DNA of 64,000 bases from Lutispora sp003527145 (lineage in GTDB: Bacteria; Bacillota; Clostridia; Lutisporales; Lutisporaceae). The stretch spans positions 62,001-126,000 of the forward strand of contig JASBZB010000006.1 in the NCBI GenBank assembly GCA_029983695.1, read 5' to 3'. The notes beneath the pieces are model-generated. The model searched no databases. It saw only the letters and a list, made by a program, of their open reading frames with translations, and had not been told where the DNA came from. The position numbers and the translations under genes are program-made. Shown here one piece after another: positions 1 to 8,646 of the stretch. The stretch's first letter is position 1; the number at the start of each line of letters is the position of its first letter.

Positions 1-299
1 TTGATGCTACAGTTATGGTTGGTGAAGGCCGCTTCTATGCTGCTGAATATATAGACCAGCTTGGGGAGGAAAACCCCGGAATCTCAAAGGAATGCAAGAA
101 GTGTGCAGAATACTTCAGGGCTGCAGCCGACTGCATTACCAAAATGCAAGCTCTGATAAAAGGTGATTGTGGTGAAGAAGCTGCTCGAAAACTTGCTGAT
201 AAGGAAACCAGAACTCAAATCGTTTCTTTGATAAAAGAAGCACAGCTGCATGAAGCAAAAGCGAGTGATGCGTTAAAAACTATCATCGCCAAGATGTAA
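1..299 (+). CDS. 3' end of an unrecognised protein (5' end outside window)
   Basis: An open frame enters from the left edge and ends at a TAA at 297-299. An internal ATG at 15 has no ribosome site in front of it, so the true start lies outside the window. The visible ~99 residues are helical and charged, with several Ala, Glu and Lys-rich stretches and two Cys in KECKKC. No family can be named from this fragment. A weak hairpin (354-378) follows in the otherwise empty 300-573 stretch, without a good T-run. Confidence 0.6.
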   Translation, partial: DATVMVGEGRFYAAEYIDQLGEENPGISKECKKCAEYFRAAADCITKMQALIKGDCGEEAARKLADKETRTQIVSLIKEAQLHEAKASDALKTIIAKM

Positions 300-573
300 T
301 ATATAAAGCGATGATTTTAATGTAAATGGAGATGAGAAGAAAACATCTTAATGATGGGGCTGTGCATAACAGTCCCATTTGCGGCTCTTTTATCAGCCAG
401 CACAACAGATTAATTGAAGGTCTTGCTTTCAAGATTTGATAACCATATAATGGTATTAGTTAATGCATTCTTGATGGACGAGGAGAAGCCGGATCACCGT
501 CTTTTTTGGTTCGATAAATAACGGGAACGATGAATCTATACACTCTATAATTAATTTGGAAGGAAGGCTATTG

Positions 574-1416
574 ATGGAATGGATTGAACGGCTTAATGAA
601 GTGATCAGTTATATAGAAGAGCATCTGGATGACGAAATAAGTAATGAAGCAATAGGAAAGATTGTTGTGTGCCCTGTCGGATCATTTCAAAGGACATTTT
701 CCTTGATGACAGGTATTACGCTTTCAGAATATATACGAAGAAGGAGACTGACAAAGGCAGCTTTTGAATTGCAGTCTACAGATTGTAAAGTAATTGATAT
801 CGCAGTTAAGTACGGGTATGAGTCATCAGATGCTTTTTGCGTTGCCTTTAAAAAAATGCATGGCATTACACCCATAGCTGCAAGACAACAAAATATTAAG
901 CTGAAATCCTATCCTTGCCTTGCCTTTGAACTCAGAATAAAAGGAGATGTAGAAATGAATTATCGTGTTGTAGAAAGAGAAGACTTTAGAGTCGCTGGAA
1001 AAATTGTAACTTCATCGTTGGAAAACAACATAATACCGGAGTTTTGGGATCAGTGCAAAAAAGATGGTACTGTTGACAGATTGCTTGAAATAGGCGTGAA
1101 CTCCAGTACTCTCGGTATGTGTTTCGGCTACAATGATGAAGGCATAAACGACTACATGGTTGGTATCGAAACAAGCAATGAGGGTATAGAGGGTATGAAA
1201 TATGTTGTAGTTCCTAAGTCTACTTGGTTAGTCTTTGAATCCATAGGACCGGTAAGTCCAACGCTTGAAAATACTTGGGGCAGAATATATGGAGAATTCT
1301 TGCCTCAAAGCATTTATAAGCAGGCAGCGCTGCCTACAATGGAAAAATATTTTGGCAGTGATGTAGATGCTGATGATTACCGTGTTGAAGTCTGGATTCC
1401 TGTAGTTAAAGAGTAA
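574..1416 (+). CDS. AraC-family regulator with GyrI-like effector domain
   Basis: A transcription factor of about 280 residues. Residues ~5-105 form the AraC/XylS double helix-turn-helix; the second HTH reads KVIDIAVKYGYESSDAF followed by the typical KKMHGITP end. Residues ~125-280 match the GyrI-like/SoxS-effector domain (AraC_E_bind), a small-molecule pocket found in multidrug and stress regulators such as Rob. The frame is open from a TTG at 556, but GGAAGGAAGG at 557-566 sits correctly for the ATG at 574, so I start there. It stands alone; its target and ligand are unknown. Domain assignment is firm, biological role is inference. Confidence 0.9.
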   Translation: MEWIERLNEVISYIEEHLDDEISNEAIGKIVVCPVGSFQRTFSLMTGITLSEYIRRRRLTKAAFELQSTDCKVIDIAVKYGYESSDAFCVAFKKMHGITPIAARQQNIKLKSYPCLAFELRIKGDVEMNYRVVEREDFRVAGKIVTSSLENNIIPEFWDQCKKDGTVDRLLEIGVNSSTLGMCFGYNDEGINDYMVGIETSNEGIEGMKYVVVPKSTWLVFESIGPVSPTLENTWGRIYGEFLPQSIYKQAALPTMEKYFGSDVDADDYRVEVWIPVVKE

Positions 1417-1647
1417 GTGCCTGTTGATGAGTGTAGCGCGAGAAGCGAATCATTGGAGGACAAGTAGTGCGTTGCCGCGCGTCCATGCCTGAGTATGACA
1501 GGCATGGACTATGTGGTTTTACCTCATATCGGTAGAATGACGAAGAAAAGGCGGGAGGAAAACATGGATAGGAAGGACATCAGCTGAGATTGTTTAGCCA
1601 TGCCATAGCAAGGGAAATAAATATACCTAACAAAGGAAGCGATAACT

Positions 1648-2109
1648 ATGGAGAAAACAGCAAACGAAATCCAAAAAGAAAGGATTAAAGAAATCGAGGA
1701 GAAGGCTTCTCAATTACTAGAAAAGTGCGAGACTGTAACACTTGCCTCTATTAATGAAAATGGATACCCGCGCATATGCGCTGTAACGAAAATCAGAAAT
1801 AATGGTTTTTCCGAAATCTATTTTATGACATCAAAAAGATCTCACCTAAATGGGAAGGCCACTCATTTTGAAAATAATACTAAAGCCAGTGTTTGCTATT
1901 ATATTGGTGGTGACAGTGTCACACTGATCGGCGATGTTGAAATAGTAACGGATATGGATGAGAAAAGAAAATTCGATAATGATTGCGATAGAAATTTCTT
2001 TAAGAAAGGGATTGAAGACCCAAAATGCTATTTATTAAGATTTCGAACTAATGAGGCAACATTTTGGATTGAAGGCAAATTTAGAACCTGTAAATATAAA
2101 ACTAAATGA
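1648..2109 (+). CDS. Pyridoxamine 5'-phosphate oxidase-fold protein (general stress 26-like)
   Basis: A 153-residue protein of the PPOX split-barrel superfamily. The N-terminal helix is followed by a strand reading TLASINENGYPRICAV, the usual entry to the flavin-binding barrel, and by the segment YFMTSKRSHLNGKA. Members bind FMN, F420 or haem and are usually uncharacterised oxidoreductases. AAAGGAAG at 1634-1641 supports the ATG. The 231 bases before it contain a perfect 10-bp hairpin (1481-1490 with 1500-1509) but no gene. The substrate cannot be deduced. Confidence 0.85.
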   Translation: MEKTANEIQKERIKEIEEKASQLLEKCETVTLASINENGYPRICAVTKIRNNGFSEIYFMTSKRSHLNGKATHFENNTKASVCYYIGGDSVTLIGDVEIVTDMDEKRKFDNDCDRNFFKKGIEDPKCYLLRFRTNEATFWIEGKFRTCKYKTK

Positions 2110-2253
2110 TACATATTATGAGCAGCGGCATTAATAAACCATATGCATTCGAAGATATCTAAAGCTATGGCAGCGGAAATACTTTTTGTAGAAGATAATA
2201 AAGCAATTTCAGGAGGCGCCTTTTTTGAAGGATTTTGAGTTGGAGGTGGGCAA

Positions 2254-2763
2254 ATGGATATAGTGCTAAAAACAAGAACAAAGGAACATGTCGTGACTTT
2301 TTGGAACAAGACTCAAGATGAAGAAATAAAAAGATTATTTCCCTTTAGTGTTGAATCCTTAGAAAAAGCATTGGTATTATTTGAGGAATCTATGAAAGAA
2401 GATGCCTTGAGCTACGGGAAAGTAATATATTTCGAAGGGAAATATGTTGGGGATATTTGGTGCTATAGCATAGATGAAAGTGATGAAAAAATGGCTATGC
2501 TAAGTGTTGTCATCTTTGAAAAGGAACTGTGGGGTAAAGGGATAGCAACAGAAGCAGCCGAAGCTTTTATTAATGAAGTATTTAATAAGTATGATATAGG
2601 AAAAATCGGAGCATTTACATACTCCGATAATCATGGATCAATAGGTCTGTTAAAAAAGATTGGATTTTCTGAGATTGAAACATTTGTTGAAGACGGCGTC
2701 GAATCAAAATATTTTGAGGCTTCTATAGACCGCTTCAGAGGCGTTGCGGACAAAAAAATATAG
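2254..2763 (+). CDS. GNAT-family N-acetyltransferase
   Basis: A 169-residue acetyl-CoA-dependent acyltransferase of the RimJ/RimL-like GNAT group. The acetyl-CoA loop is visible as LWGKGIATEAAEAF near residue 90, followed by the terminal strand and helix with LLKKIGF. TTGGAGGTGG at 2239-2248 is a strong ribosome site. Members acetylate amino groups of proteins or small molecules; the acceptor is unknown. It sits in a row of unrelated single genes, typical of accessory resistance or stress genes. Confidence 0.85.
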   Translation: MDIVLKTRTKEHVVTFWNKTQDEEIKRLFPFSVESLEKALVLFEESMKEDALSYGKVIYFEGKYVGDIWCYSIDESDEKMAMLSVVIFEKELWGKGIATEAAEAFINEVFNKYDIGKIGAFTYSDNHGSIGLLKKIGFSEIETFVEDGVESKYFEASIDRFRGVADKKI

Positions 2764-2800
2764 AGGATAGAAAAATAGTAACCTTTTGGGGGGATATTAT

Positions 2801-3271
2801 ATGTTGGGACATTTAGGATTTTCATATGTAGGTCTGATATATTTGCTCATGTTATTTATCCCAAATATCATTTGGAGTAAGAATAAGCCGATAGATTACA
2901 GCGGCGCCTCAGAAAACAAAATATTATTATTGTTTGAACGTGCAGGACAGGTATGCTGTACTTGCAGTGCATTGATTTTTATTGATTTCAATATTGCTCC
3001 GTTTTCAGCATGGAGCTTGTGGCTGGCCGCATCATTTTTTCTGATGGTCATTTACGAGGTTTGTTGGATCAGATATTTTACTGGTGAACACACAGAAGAA
3101 AATTTTTATCGCAGCTTTTATGGAATTCCGGTACCTCTTGCAAGTCTGCCTGTTGCGGCTTTCTTATTGCTGGGCATTTACGGCAAGGTTATTTGGATGA
3201 TTGCATCTGCCGTCATAATAGGCATAGGGCATATAGGAATACATATTCAGCATTTAAAAGCGTTAAAGTGA
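2801..3271 (+). CDS. Small multipass membrane protein, unknown function
   Basis: A 156-residue protein with about four hydrophobic helices: near the N terminus (LIYLLMLFIPNIIW), around residues 45-60, 70-85 and 110-150. The segment SKNKPIDYSG lies between the first helices and a charged loop with YFTGEHTEENFYRS precedes the last pair. The frame is open from a TTG at 2786, but the G-run at 2788-2793 is the ribosome site for the ATG at 2801. I do not recognise a characterised family. Confidence 0.75.
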   Translation: MLGHLGFSYVGLIYLLMLFIPNIIWSKNKPIDYSGASENKILLLFERAGQVCCTCSALIFIDFNIAPFSAWSLWLAASFFLMVIYEVCWIRYFTGEHTEENFYRSFYGIPVPLASLPVAAFLLLGIYGKVIWMIASAVIIGIGHIGIHIQHLKALK

Positions 3272-3287
3272 GAATAGAGGAGAAGCA

Positions 3288-3881
3288 ATGGATATATTCA
3301 TTGAGACGGAGCGGCTTATATTAAGGCAATTCAAAGAGACGGACGCAGAAGCATTATCCTTGATATGCAATCAAAAATATATTTTAAAATGGATGCCTGA
3401 TTGGGAAGGAAAGGTAGAAGAAAGAAGAGAATGGATAAGGTGGATTGAAAGCTTATATACAAAAGCAAATAAAGAAACCGCAAGAATAATGCTTGCGGTT
3501 GCCTTGAAAGAAAGCAAAGAATTGATAGGTATGATAGGGATAGGGAATAAGGAAGAAGTCGACAATGAAATAGAAATCGCTTATTTTATTTCCGAAGACT
3601 ATTGCAACAAGGGCTATATGACCGAAGCGGCAAGGGCAATGGTTCAGTGGACCTTCAACACTTTAGACTTAGAATATCTTATTGCAATTGTTGAAATCGA
3701 TAATTTTCCATCTCAGAGGATAGTTGAAAAATGCAGATTTATAAAACTCGGCACTAAGAAAATCTTAAATTCTGGCGAAACAGAGGAAAAGCCATTTTAT
3801 TATTATCGCTTATATAATAATGTCAGGGGAACAAAACCATGTATCGATGATGCGGGTTTTGTTATAGAAAAGAAGAAATAA
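3288..3881 (+). CDS. GNAT-family N-acetyltransferase (RimJ/RimL type)
   Basis: A 197-residue acetyltransferase. It opens with the family signature IETERLILRQFKETDAEAL and has the acetyl-CoA pyrophosphate loop YCNKGYMTEAARAM near residue 110, then ENFPSQRI-like helix (DNFPSQRIVEKCRF). AGAGGAGAAGC just upstream supports the ATG. Its C-terminal ~20 residues after YYYRLYNN are not typical of the fold. The acceptor substrate is unknown. The gene lies 16 bases after the membrane protein gene and 21 bases before the DinB-like gene, so the three may be co-transcribed. Confidence 0.88.
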   Translation: MDIFIETERLILRQFKETDAEALSLICNQKYILKWMPDWEGKVEERREWIRWIESLYTKANKETARIMLAVALKESKELIGMIGIGNKEEVDNEIEIAYFISEDYCNKGYMTEAARAMVQWTFNTLDLEYLIAIVEIDNFPSQRIVEKCRFIKLGTKKILNSGETEEKPFYYYRLYNNVRGTKPCIDDAGFVIEKKK

Positions 3882-3902
3882 AGCATAAGGAGAAGGAATA
3901 GC

Positions 3903-4586
3903 ATGGATAATAAGAGAGCCTTATGGAACTCACAGCAAAAATTATTAAGGGACATAATATTGAAGCCGGATAGGTTTGATGAAGCCATTAAGCTGTGTCT
4001 GGAACAGCATTCAATGGTTCATTCTTCAGAAATGTCTCGAATAAGTGCGGTAACGTTTGAGGATGAATTGTGGGAAGGACTGGATGAGTTTTCATTTCGT
4101 ACTATGCCGACTGTAAAAGATGAGACTGTTGCCTGGAGCTTATGGCATTTAACCAGGATTGAAGATATCACGATGAATATTCTGGTGGCTGATGAAACTC
4201 AAATTATCAATACAGATAATTGGATTGAAAGAATGAATGTAAATGTTCTCGATACCGGCAATGCTATGACAGACGAGGAAATTATCGATTTAAGCTCAAA
4301 TATCGATATGCAAGAATTACGCAATTACAGGATAGCTGTAGGGAGGAAAACTCGTGATATTATTCAACAATTTCAGCCTGCGGATCTAAAGCGTAAAATG
4401 GAACCAAAGAGGCTGCAGCGGATTTTAGATGAAGGAGCAGTTTTAAATGTTGACGGCGCCAAATGGCTGATAGATTTCTGGGGCAGGAAGAATGTAGCGG
4501 GAATATTACTAATGCCTGTAACTCGCCACAATTTAGTGCATATTAACGAATCGATGAATATTAAAAAGAAATGCTCCAAAATATAA
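3903..4586 (+). CDS. DinB-like four-helix-bundle protein
   Basis: A 227-residue protein resembling the DinB/YfiT superfamily. The central segment WSLWHLTRIEDITMNIL carries the His expected in the first conserved helix of the metal-binding bundle, and a second His cluster occurs near the C terminus (TRHNLVHINES). Superfamily members include metal-dependent thiol transferases and damage-inducible proteins of unknown activity. AAGGAGAAGG precedes the ATG. Assignment is to superfamily only. Confidence 0.75.
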   Translation: MDNKRALWNSQQKLLRDIILKPDRFDEAIKLCLEQHSMVHSSEMSRISAVTFEDELWEGLDEFSFRTMPTVKDETVAWSLWHLTRIEDITMNILVADETQIINTDNWIERMNVNVLDTGNAMTDEEIIDLSSNIDMQELRNYRIAVGRKTRDIIQQFQPADLKRKMEPKRLQRILDEGAVLNVDGAKWLIDFWGRKNVAGILLMPVTRHNLVHINESMNIKKKCSKI

Positions 4587-4723
4587 TCAAGCAAATCCGG
4601 AGCATCCTATGACAGCTTTTGATGATGTAAATTATTGTTTGGCAGTAAAGGAATAGACACACATATAGGAAACTTAGGAGCAAGCTTATTTGTTCTCCAA
4701 TATTATTATTTTTGTTAATATAG

Positions 4724-4786
4724 TTGCATTTCATTAAGAGAGAGAATATAATAACAATATCCCCCCATGGGGGATATTGTTATTAT
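4724..4786 (+). promoter_or_regulatory. Promoter overlapped by an 18-bp perfect inverted repeat (CsoR-type operator)
   Basis: TTGCAT (4724-4729), 17 bases, then TATAAT (4747-4752) form a sigma-A promoter. A perfect inverted repeat, arms 4748-4765 and 4769-4786 with a 3-base centre, overlaps the -10 box and the predicted start of transcription. Its core is a run of five C opposite five G flanked by AT-rich arms, the layout known for CsoR/RcnR/FrmR operators. It ends immediately before the G-run that serves as ribosome site for the MATE gene. A CsoR-family gene lies two genes along in the same direction, so autoregulation is inferred. Confidence 0.8.
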
Positions 4787-4801
4787 GGGGGCAGATATGA
4801 T

Positions 4802-6166
4802 ATGGAGAATAAATCGGTCTTTTTCAAAGGATTCGACAAAAAAAGTTGTATAACCATAATGGCTTTAGCTTTTCCGGAAATGGTTGAAAATATCTTGCAG
4901 GTTTTGATCGGCGTTGCGGATACATACTTTGTAGGGAAAATCGGAACTGAAGCTATAGCCGGGGTTGGAGTCACAAATTTAATCATGAATATTTACATTG
5001 CTTTTTTTCTGGCTCTGGGAGTAGGCACTACTGCTATTGTATCGAGAAATATTGGCGCAGGTAACATTGAAGATGCTAATAATGCAGTGAAGCAGTCATT
5101 TATAATGGCTTTTGCCATAGGGATAGCCTTCGGAATCATCAATCTTATATTTTCTAAAAATATATTGCTTTTTCTGGGCGCAGAAAAAAGAGTGCTGGAG
5201 TATGCCCTGCCCTATTTTTTCTCTGTCGCTGTTCCGTCGGTATTTTTGTGCCTTATGATGGTTTTGTCCAGTGCATTAAGAGGCTCCGGAGATACTAAAA
5301 CACCAATGCAAATATCAATCGTTATGAACATAACTAATATAATACTTGATTATATATTGATTTTTGGTATATTTAACTTTAATGGGCTTGGAATATTAGG
5401 GGCGGGTATAGCAACTACAATCTCCAGAATAATCGGCTTTATGCTTTTAATGAAAAAGATTAACAGCAATAATAATGTTAAAATCCATATGAATTTAATG
5501 GACAAGTGGTGCATTGATAAAGACATACTTAAATCTATTGCAGAGATTGGTTTACCGGCTGCATTTGAAAAATTATTTATGCGCTTTGGACAGCTTATCT
5601 ATGGAGGGATGATCGTAAAGATTGGCACCGAAGCCTATGCAGCTCATAATATAGCCGGAACCATAGAAACATTTTCTTACTTGCCTGGAATGGGCTTTGG
5701 AGTAGCAGCTGCTGCTTTAGTCGGGCAAAAACTCGGTGCTAATAGAAAAGATATGGCTCAGAAGCTTGGATTTATGTCTTATTTATTGTCTGCAGGATTT
5801 ATGATGATAGCAGGTGCTATTTTCTATCTGTTTGCGCTCCCACTTGCTAAAATCTTCAGCACAGACCAAGAAGTGATTGACATGGCTGTTAAAGTTTTAA
5901 GGATTATAGCATTGGTTCAGCCTTTTGTATGCTCAACTCTTGTAATCACCTCAGCATTGCAAGGGGCAGGAGATACAAAGTTCCCAATGTGTTCAACCTT
6001 GATTGGTATATGGGGATTCCGAGTGTTAGGCGTATATATATTAGGACTTAAGTTAAAAATGGGGCTGGTTGGTGTATGGCTGGCAATTTCTGTAGATTTA
6101 ATAATAAGAGGAATTATCTTGATGATTCGCTTTATGAACGGTAAATGGAAAGATAAAAAAATATGA
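4802..6166 (+). CDS. MATE-family efflux transporter, CsoR-linked
   Basis: A 454-residue multidrug and toxin extrusion antiporter, expected to use a Na+ or H+ gradient across the cytoplasmic membrane. The twelve-helix pattern is present, with the two internally repeated halves marked by SALRGSGDTKTPM (first) and SALQGAGDTKFPM (second). The frame is open from 4724, but that stretch is the promoter and operator; GGGGG at 4787-4791 places the start at ATG 4802. It is followed 31 bases later by a CsoR-type repressor gene. Substrate unknown; the repressor partner suggests a metal, persulfide, aldehyde or other electrophile-type signal. Confidence 0.92.
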   Translation: MENKSVFFKGFDKKSCITIMALAFPEMVENILQVLIGVADTYFVGKIGTEAIAGVGVTNLIMNIYIAFFLALGVGTTAIVSRNIGAGNIEDANNAVKQSFIMAFAIGIAFGIINLIFSKNILLFLGAEKRVLEYALPYFFSVAVPSVFLCLMMVLSSALRGSGDTKTPMQISIVMNITNIILDYILIFGIFNFNGLGILGAGIATTISRIIGFMLLMKKINSNNNVKIHMNLMDKWCIDKDILKSIAEIGLPAAFEKLFMRFGQLIYGGMIVKIGTEAYAAHNIAGTIETFSYLPGMGFGVAAAALVGQKLGANRKDMAQKLGFMSYLLSAGFMMIAGAIFYLFALPLAKIFSTDQEVIDMAVKVLRIIALVQPFVCSTLVITSALQGAGDTKFPMCSTLIGIWGFRVLGVYILGLKLKMGLVGVWLAISVDLIIRGIILMIRFMNGKWKDKKI

Positions 6167-6197
6167 TAGGTATTTTAATAAAAGGAGTGAAGTCTAT

Positions 6198-6470
6198 ATG
6201 AATGAACATAATCATCCTCATCATAAACAGATTATTAACAGGATGTCGAGGATTATCGGACATGCAGAGGCAATAAAAAGAATGTTGGAAGAAGGAAGGG
6301 ACTGCAGCGAAGTGCTTATACAAATAGCAGCGGTCAGGTCTGCGCTTAATAGTGCCGGAAAATTAATTTTAGAAGATCATATAAATCATTGTGTTTTGGA
6401 GGCTATTGAAAATAAGGATAATGAACCGCTGGAAAAATTAAATACTGCCATAGATAAGTTTATCAAGTGA
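6198..6470 (+). CDS. CsoR/RcnR/FrmR-family repressor
   Basis: A 90-residue all-helical DNA-binding protein of the DUF156 family. Cys36, His61 and Cys65 are present at exactly the positions used for Cu(I) by mycobacterial CsoR, within RDCSEVLIQI and EDHINHC. The N terminus is His-rich (HNHPHH), as in RcnR-like metal sensors. These tetramers bind G/C-tract inverted repeats and release DNA when metal or a sulfur or aldehyde species modifies the Cys. It lies downstream of a MATE gene whose promoter is covered by such a repeat. Which signal it senses is not settled by sequence; copper or a reactive sulfur species are the leading options. Confidence 0.9.
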   Translation: MNEHNHPHHKQIINRMSRIIGHAEAIKRMLEEGRDCSEVLIQIAAVRSALNSAGKLILEDHINHCVLEAIENKDNEPLEKLNTAIDKFIK

Positions 6471-6527
6471 TTATTACATAGTGCATACTTGATATATATG
6501 TACAAATGGCTGCTAAATTTAAAATAG

Positions 6528-6556
6528 ACAAGTCTTAAAAAAGACTTGTTTTTTTG
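6528..6556 (+). terminator. Intrinsic terminator after the MATE-csoR operon
   Basis: A 9-bp stem (6528-6536 with 6541-6549) and a 4-base loop are followed directly by a T-run. It closes the operon 58 bases after the repressor stop. The rest of the 6471-6821 gap holds only AT-rich DNA and the palindromic repeat at 6708. Confidence 0.85.
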
Positions 6557-6707
6557 AATTCATAGAACTTTAATAAGCTTATATTTATATAGAAAAAGCT
6601 AGAAATGTATGGTAAAGTTTAGGTATTAAAATTAACAATTGGAATTTAATTTTTATAGATATATATAACGCAATAAATGCATTTGTAGTTTTAAAAAGGC
6701 ATATGCA

Positions 6708-6775
6708 GTCATTCTGAGCGTATGCGAAGAATCTTAGCCAGATTCTTCACTCCACTTTGTTTCGTTCAGAATGAC
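6708..6775. repeat. Dispersed imperfect palindromic repeat, full copy
   Basis: The stretch begins GTCATTCTGAGCG and ends with the complement TTCAGAATGAC; inside, GAAGAATCT faces AGATTCTTC. Elements with this sequence pattern are known as short intergenic repeats in many Firmicutes genomes. A half copy in the same family lies at 10275-10300. It encodes nothing and would fold into a long hairpin as RNA. Confidence 0.75.
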
Positions 6776-6821
6776 AGTTTTGTAAAATATTTAGTGCGAT
6801 TTATATAGAAAGGAAGAAAAA

Positions 6822-7175
6822 ATGATCTTAGGAGAAGTCTGTTTAGAAACAAATGACGTAATAAAAATGGCTGATTTCTATAGAAAAATCTTAAACATTC
6901 CTTCAGACTGTAAAGATGAAGTGCATCAGTTTATTATCACGGAAGGCACAACATTGAGCATTTACAATAATGGAGAAGCGAAGAATAATCAGAACCAGAA
7001 TATCAGCATTGCTTTTACTGTTGATGATGTAGATGCAGAATATGAGAGGTTGCTGGGGCTAGGCATAGATATTATTGATGCTCCTAAATTGCAGCCGTGG
7101 GGAGCAAAAAACATGCATTTTTGCGACCCTGACGGCAATCATATATACTTCAGGAGTATCCCTGAATGCTTATGA
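6822..7175 (+). CDS. VOC-family (glyoxalase/bleomycin-resistance fold) protein
   Basis: A 117-residue protein with the paired beta-alpha-beta-beta-beta fold of the vicinal oxygen chelate superfamily. The first half contains NDVIKMADFYRKIL, the second VDDVDAEYERLLGLG and ends with FCDPDGNHIYF, the usual closing strand with an acidic ligand. Such proteins isomerise or open small organic molecules or sequester drugs; the substrate is unknown. GAAAGGAAG precedes the ATG. A deleted relative lies at 8422. Confidence 0.88.
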   Translation: MILGEVCLETNDVIKMADFYRKILNIPSDCKDEVHQFIITEGTTLSIYNNGEAKNNQNQNISIAFTVDDVDAEYERLLGLGIDIIDAPKLQPWGAKNMHFCDPDGNHIYFRSIPECL

Positions 7176-7393
7176 TATGTTGAGCAGCATGGGAAGAAAG
7201 GTACAAAGCCTTGTAAATTCATTGCTCACATATTTTGAGCAGAGGAATTCGGCATGTTGCCCATATTAATCGACAGGTATGATATAAAGGATATAAAAAG
7301 CAAATATGCTATAATCAAATCATTAGGTGAACTGTTGGAATTATTATGATGGGAATGTGAAGATAGAGGTAAAGAGAACGGAGGTGCTCTTAA

Positions 7394-8350
7394 ATGACAT
7401 GGATGCCCTTTTTATGCCTTGCGGCAGGTTTTTTTATAGGTACGCGCAGCTTGGCGGAAAGAACATTGAAAAGGATTGATGTTATAATTAATATCGCTTT
7501 GGTTGTGCTTATGCTCACCATCGGAATGAATATAGGCACAAATCCTTCGGTTATGTCAAACCTGCACTCTATAGGTTTAAATTGTCTTGCCATATCTTTA
7601 TGTGCCATTGCCTTCAGCGTCCTTTTTACGGCAATAACGGAGAAAACTGTGCTGCCGCTGGAAAAGCTGAGGGATAAGCTTTCAGCGGAGAATATCAATA
7701 TAAACAGCGAAATCGATATTTCCCAAGAAGAGAAAGATAAAAATTCACTGCTGATCTGGATTATGCCTGTCAGCATCGTTGTAGGTGTACTGCTCGGTTA
7801 TCTTGTTATGCCCCACGCACTGCTCTTTATACTTGATTATTTGCTGTTCGGCTCTCTGGTTATCCTTTATGTCAGTGTTGGCATAAGCCTGGGGTCCAAT
7901 AGAAAGGTTTTCAGATATATAAAGATACTCGGCTTTAGAGTCATCTATATTTCAATAGCGATTTTTTTGGGAAGTATTGCGGGGGGCTTTGCGGCAGGGA
8001 CGATTTTTCATGTGCCCTTACATACTGCTGTAATGTCGGCAAGCGGGATGAGCTATTACAGCTTAACAGGAGCATATATGACGAGGGTTTACGGAATTGA
8101 GGAGGGGACATACGGGTTTGTTGTAAATGTAATGCGGGAATTTTTTACGGTATTGCTGCTGCCGCTGCTGATAAGGATCAGCACAGGCAGTCCGATTGCG
8201 GGAGGCGCTGCCGGCAATATGGATACCATGCTTGTGCCTGTAACGAAATTTGTAGGAGTTGAGTTGGGGCTGGTCACTCTTATTACGGGAGCTATATTGA
8301 CATTTGCGGTCCCCTTTATACTGCCTGCTTTATATGGCTTGTTTCTATAG
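7394..8350 (+). CDS. LysO-type lysine exporter (DUF340 family)
   Basis: A 318-residue membrane protein with about eight hydrophobic segments. It resembles the LysO/YbjE family, inner-membrane exporters of L-lysine and toxic analogues. The conserved C-terminal half is visible: SASGMSYYSLTGAYM, then NVMREFFTVLLLPLL and PIAGGAAGNMDTMLVP, which carry the acidic and Gly-rich residues typical of the family. GGAGGTGCTC precedes the ATG. No lysine riboswitch is visible in the 218-base leader. Substrate is taken from the family, not shown here. Confidence 0.85.
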   Translation: MTWMPFLCLAAGFFIGTRSLAERTLKRIDVIINIALVVLMLTIGMNIGTNPSVMSNLHSIGLNCLAISLCAIAFSVLFTAITEKTVLPLEKLRDKLSAENININSEIDISQEEKDKNSLLIWIMPVSIVVGVLLGYLVMPHALLFILDYLLFGSLVILYVSVGISLGSNRKVFRYIKILGFRVIYISIAIFLGSIAGGFAAGTIFHVPLHTAVMSASGMSYYSLTGAYMTRVYGIEEGTYGFVVNVMREFFTVLLLPLLIRISTGSPIAGGAAGNMDTMLVPVTKFVGVELGLVTLITGAILTFAVPFILPALYGLFL

Positions 8351-8421
8351 GCGATTGTGCGCATATGCAATGGCTGGCATTCAGCCAATGATGATCCAAT
8401 GAGAAAAGCGGGGGAATATAA

Positions 8422-8601
8422 ATGTCATTTTGCATAGATTATTTAAATAGATATGTTTCGGATGTCGATAAATTTATAACTTTACAGTTTTATCTTAAAG
8501 ATCCGGATGGATTCGAGGTCGATTTTATTCAATGGACTGATAAAGAAGGCTTCTATGATAATCTAAAGATGAAGAATAGACATTATAATATGACGTACTA
8601 A
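8422..8601 (+). pseudogene. Internally deleted VOC-family gene remnant
   Basis: A 59-codon frame joins a VOC N terminus (DYLNRYVSDVDKF, the usual first strand and helix) straight to a VOC C terminus (YLKDPDGFEVDFIQW, the closing strand). About 60 central residues that normally separate these parts are missing, so the fold cannot form. A ribosome site (GCGGGGGA) is still present, and the frame has stayed open. I read it as an in-frame deletion scar; expression of a short product is possible. Confidence 0.7.
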
Positions 8602-8646
8602 TGTCATATTTGATTTGATAAGCTTAAAGAAAAAGGAGTGATTTAT

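Noticed and set aside
1481..1509. Perfect 10-bp hairpin between the AraC and PPOX genes as a terminator
   Set aside because: No T-run follows and it lies 65 bases beyond the stop; it may be a structural or operator element, but there is no support for either.
2143..2238. 31-codon frame between the PPOX and GNAT genes
   Set aside because: No ribosome site and no family match; it could be a gene remnant but too short to say.
7176..7393. Lysine riboswitch in the leader of the LysO-type gene
   Set aside because: None of the conserved L-box blocks is visible in these 218 bases.
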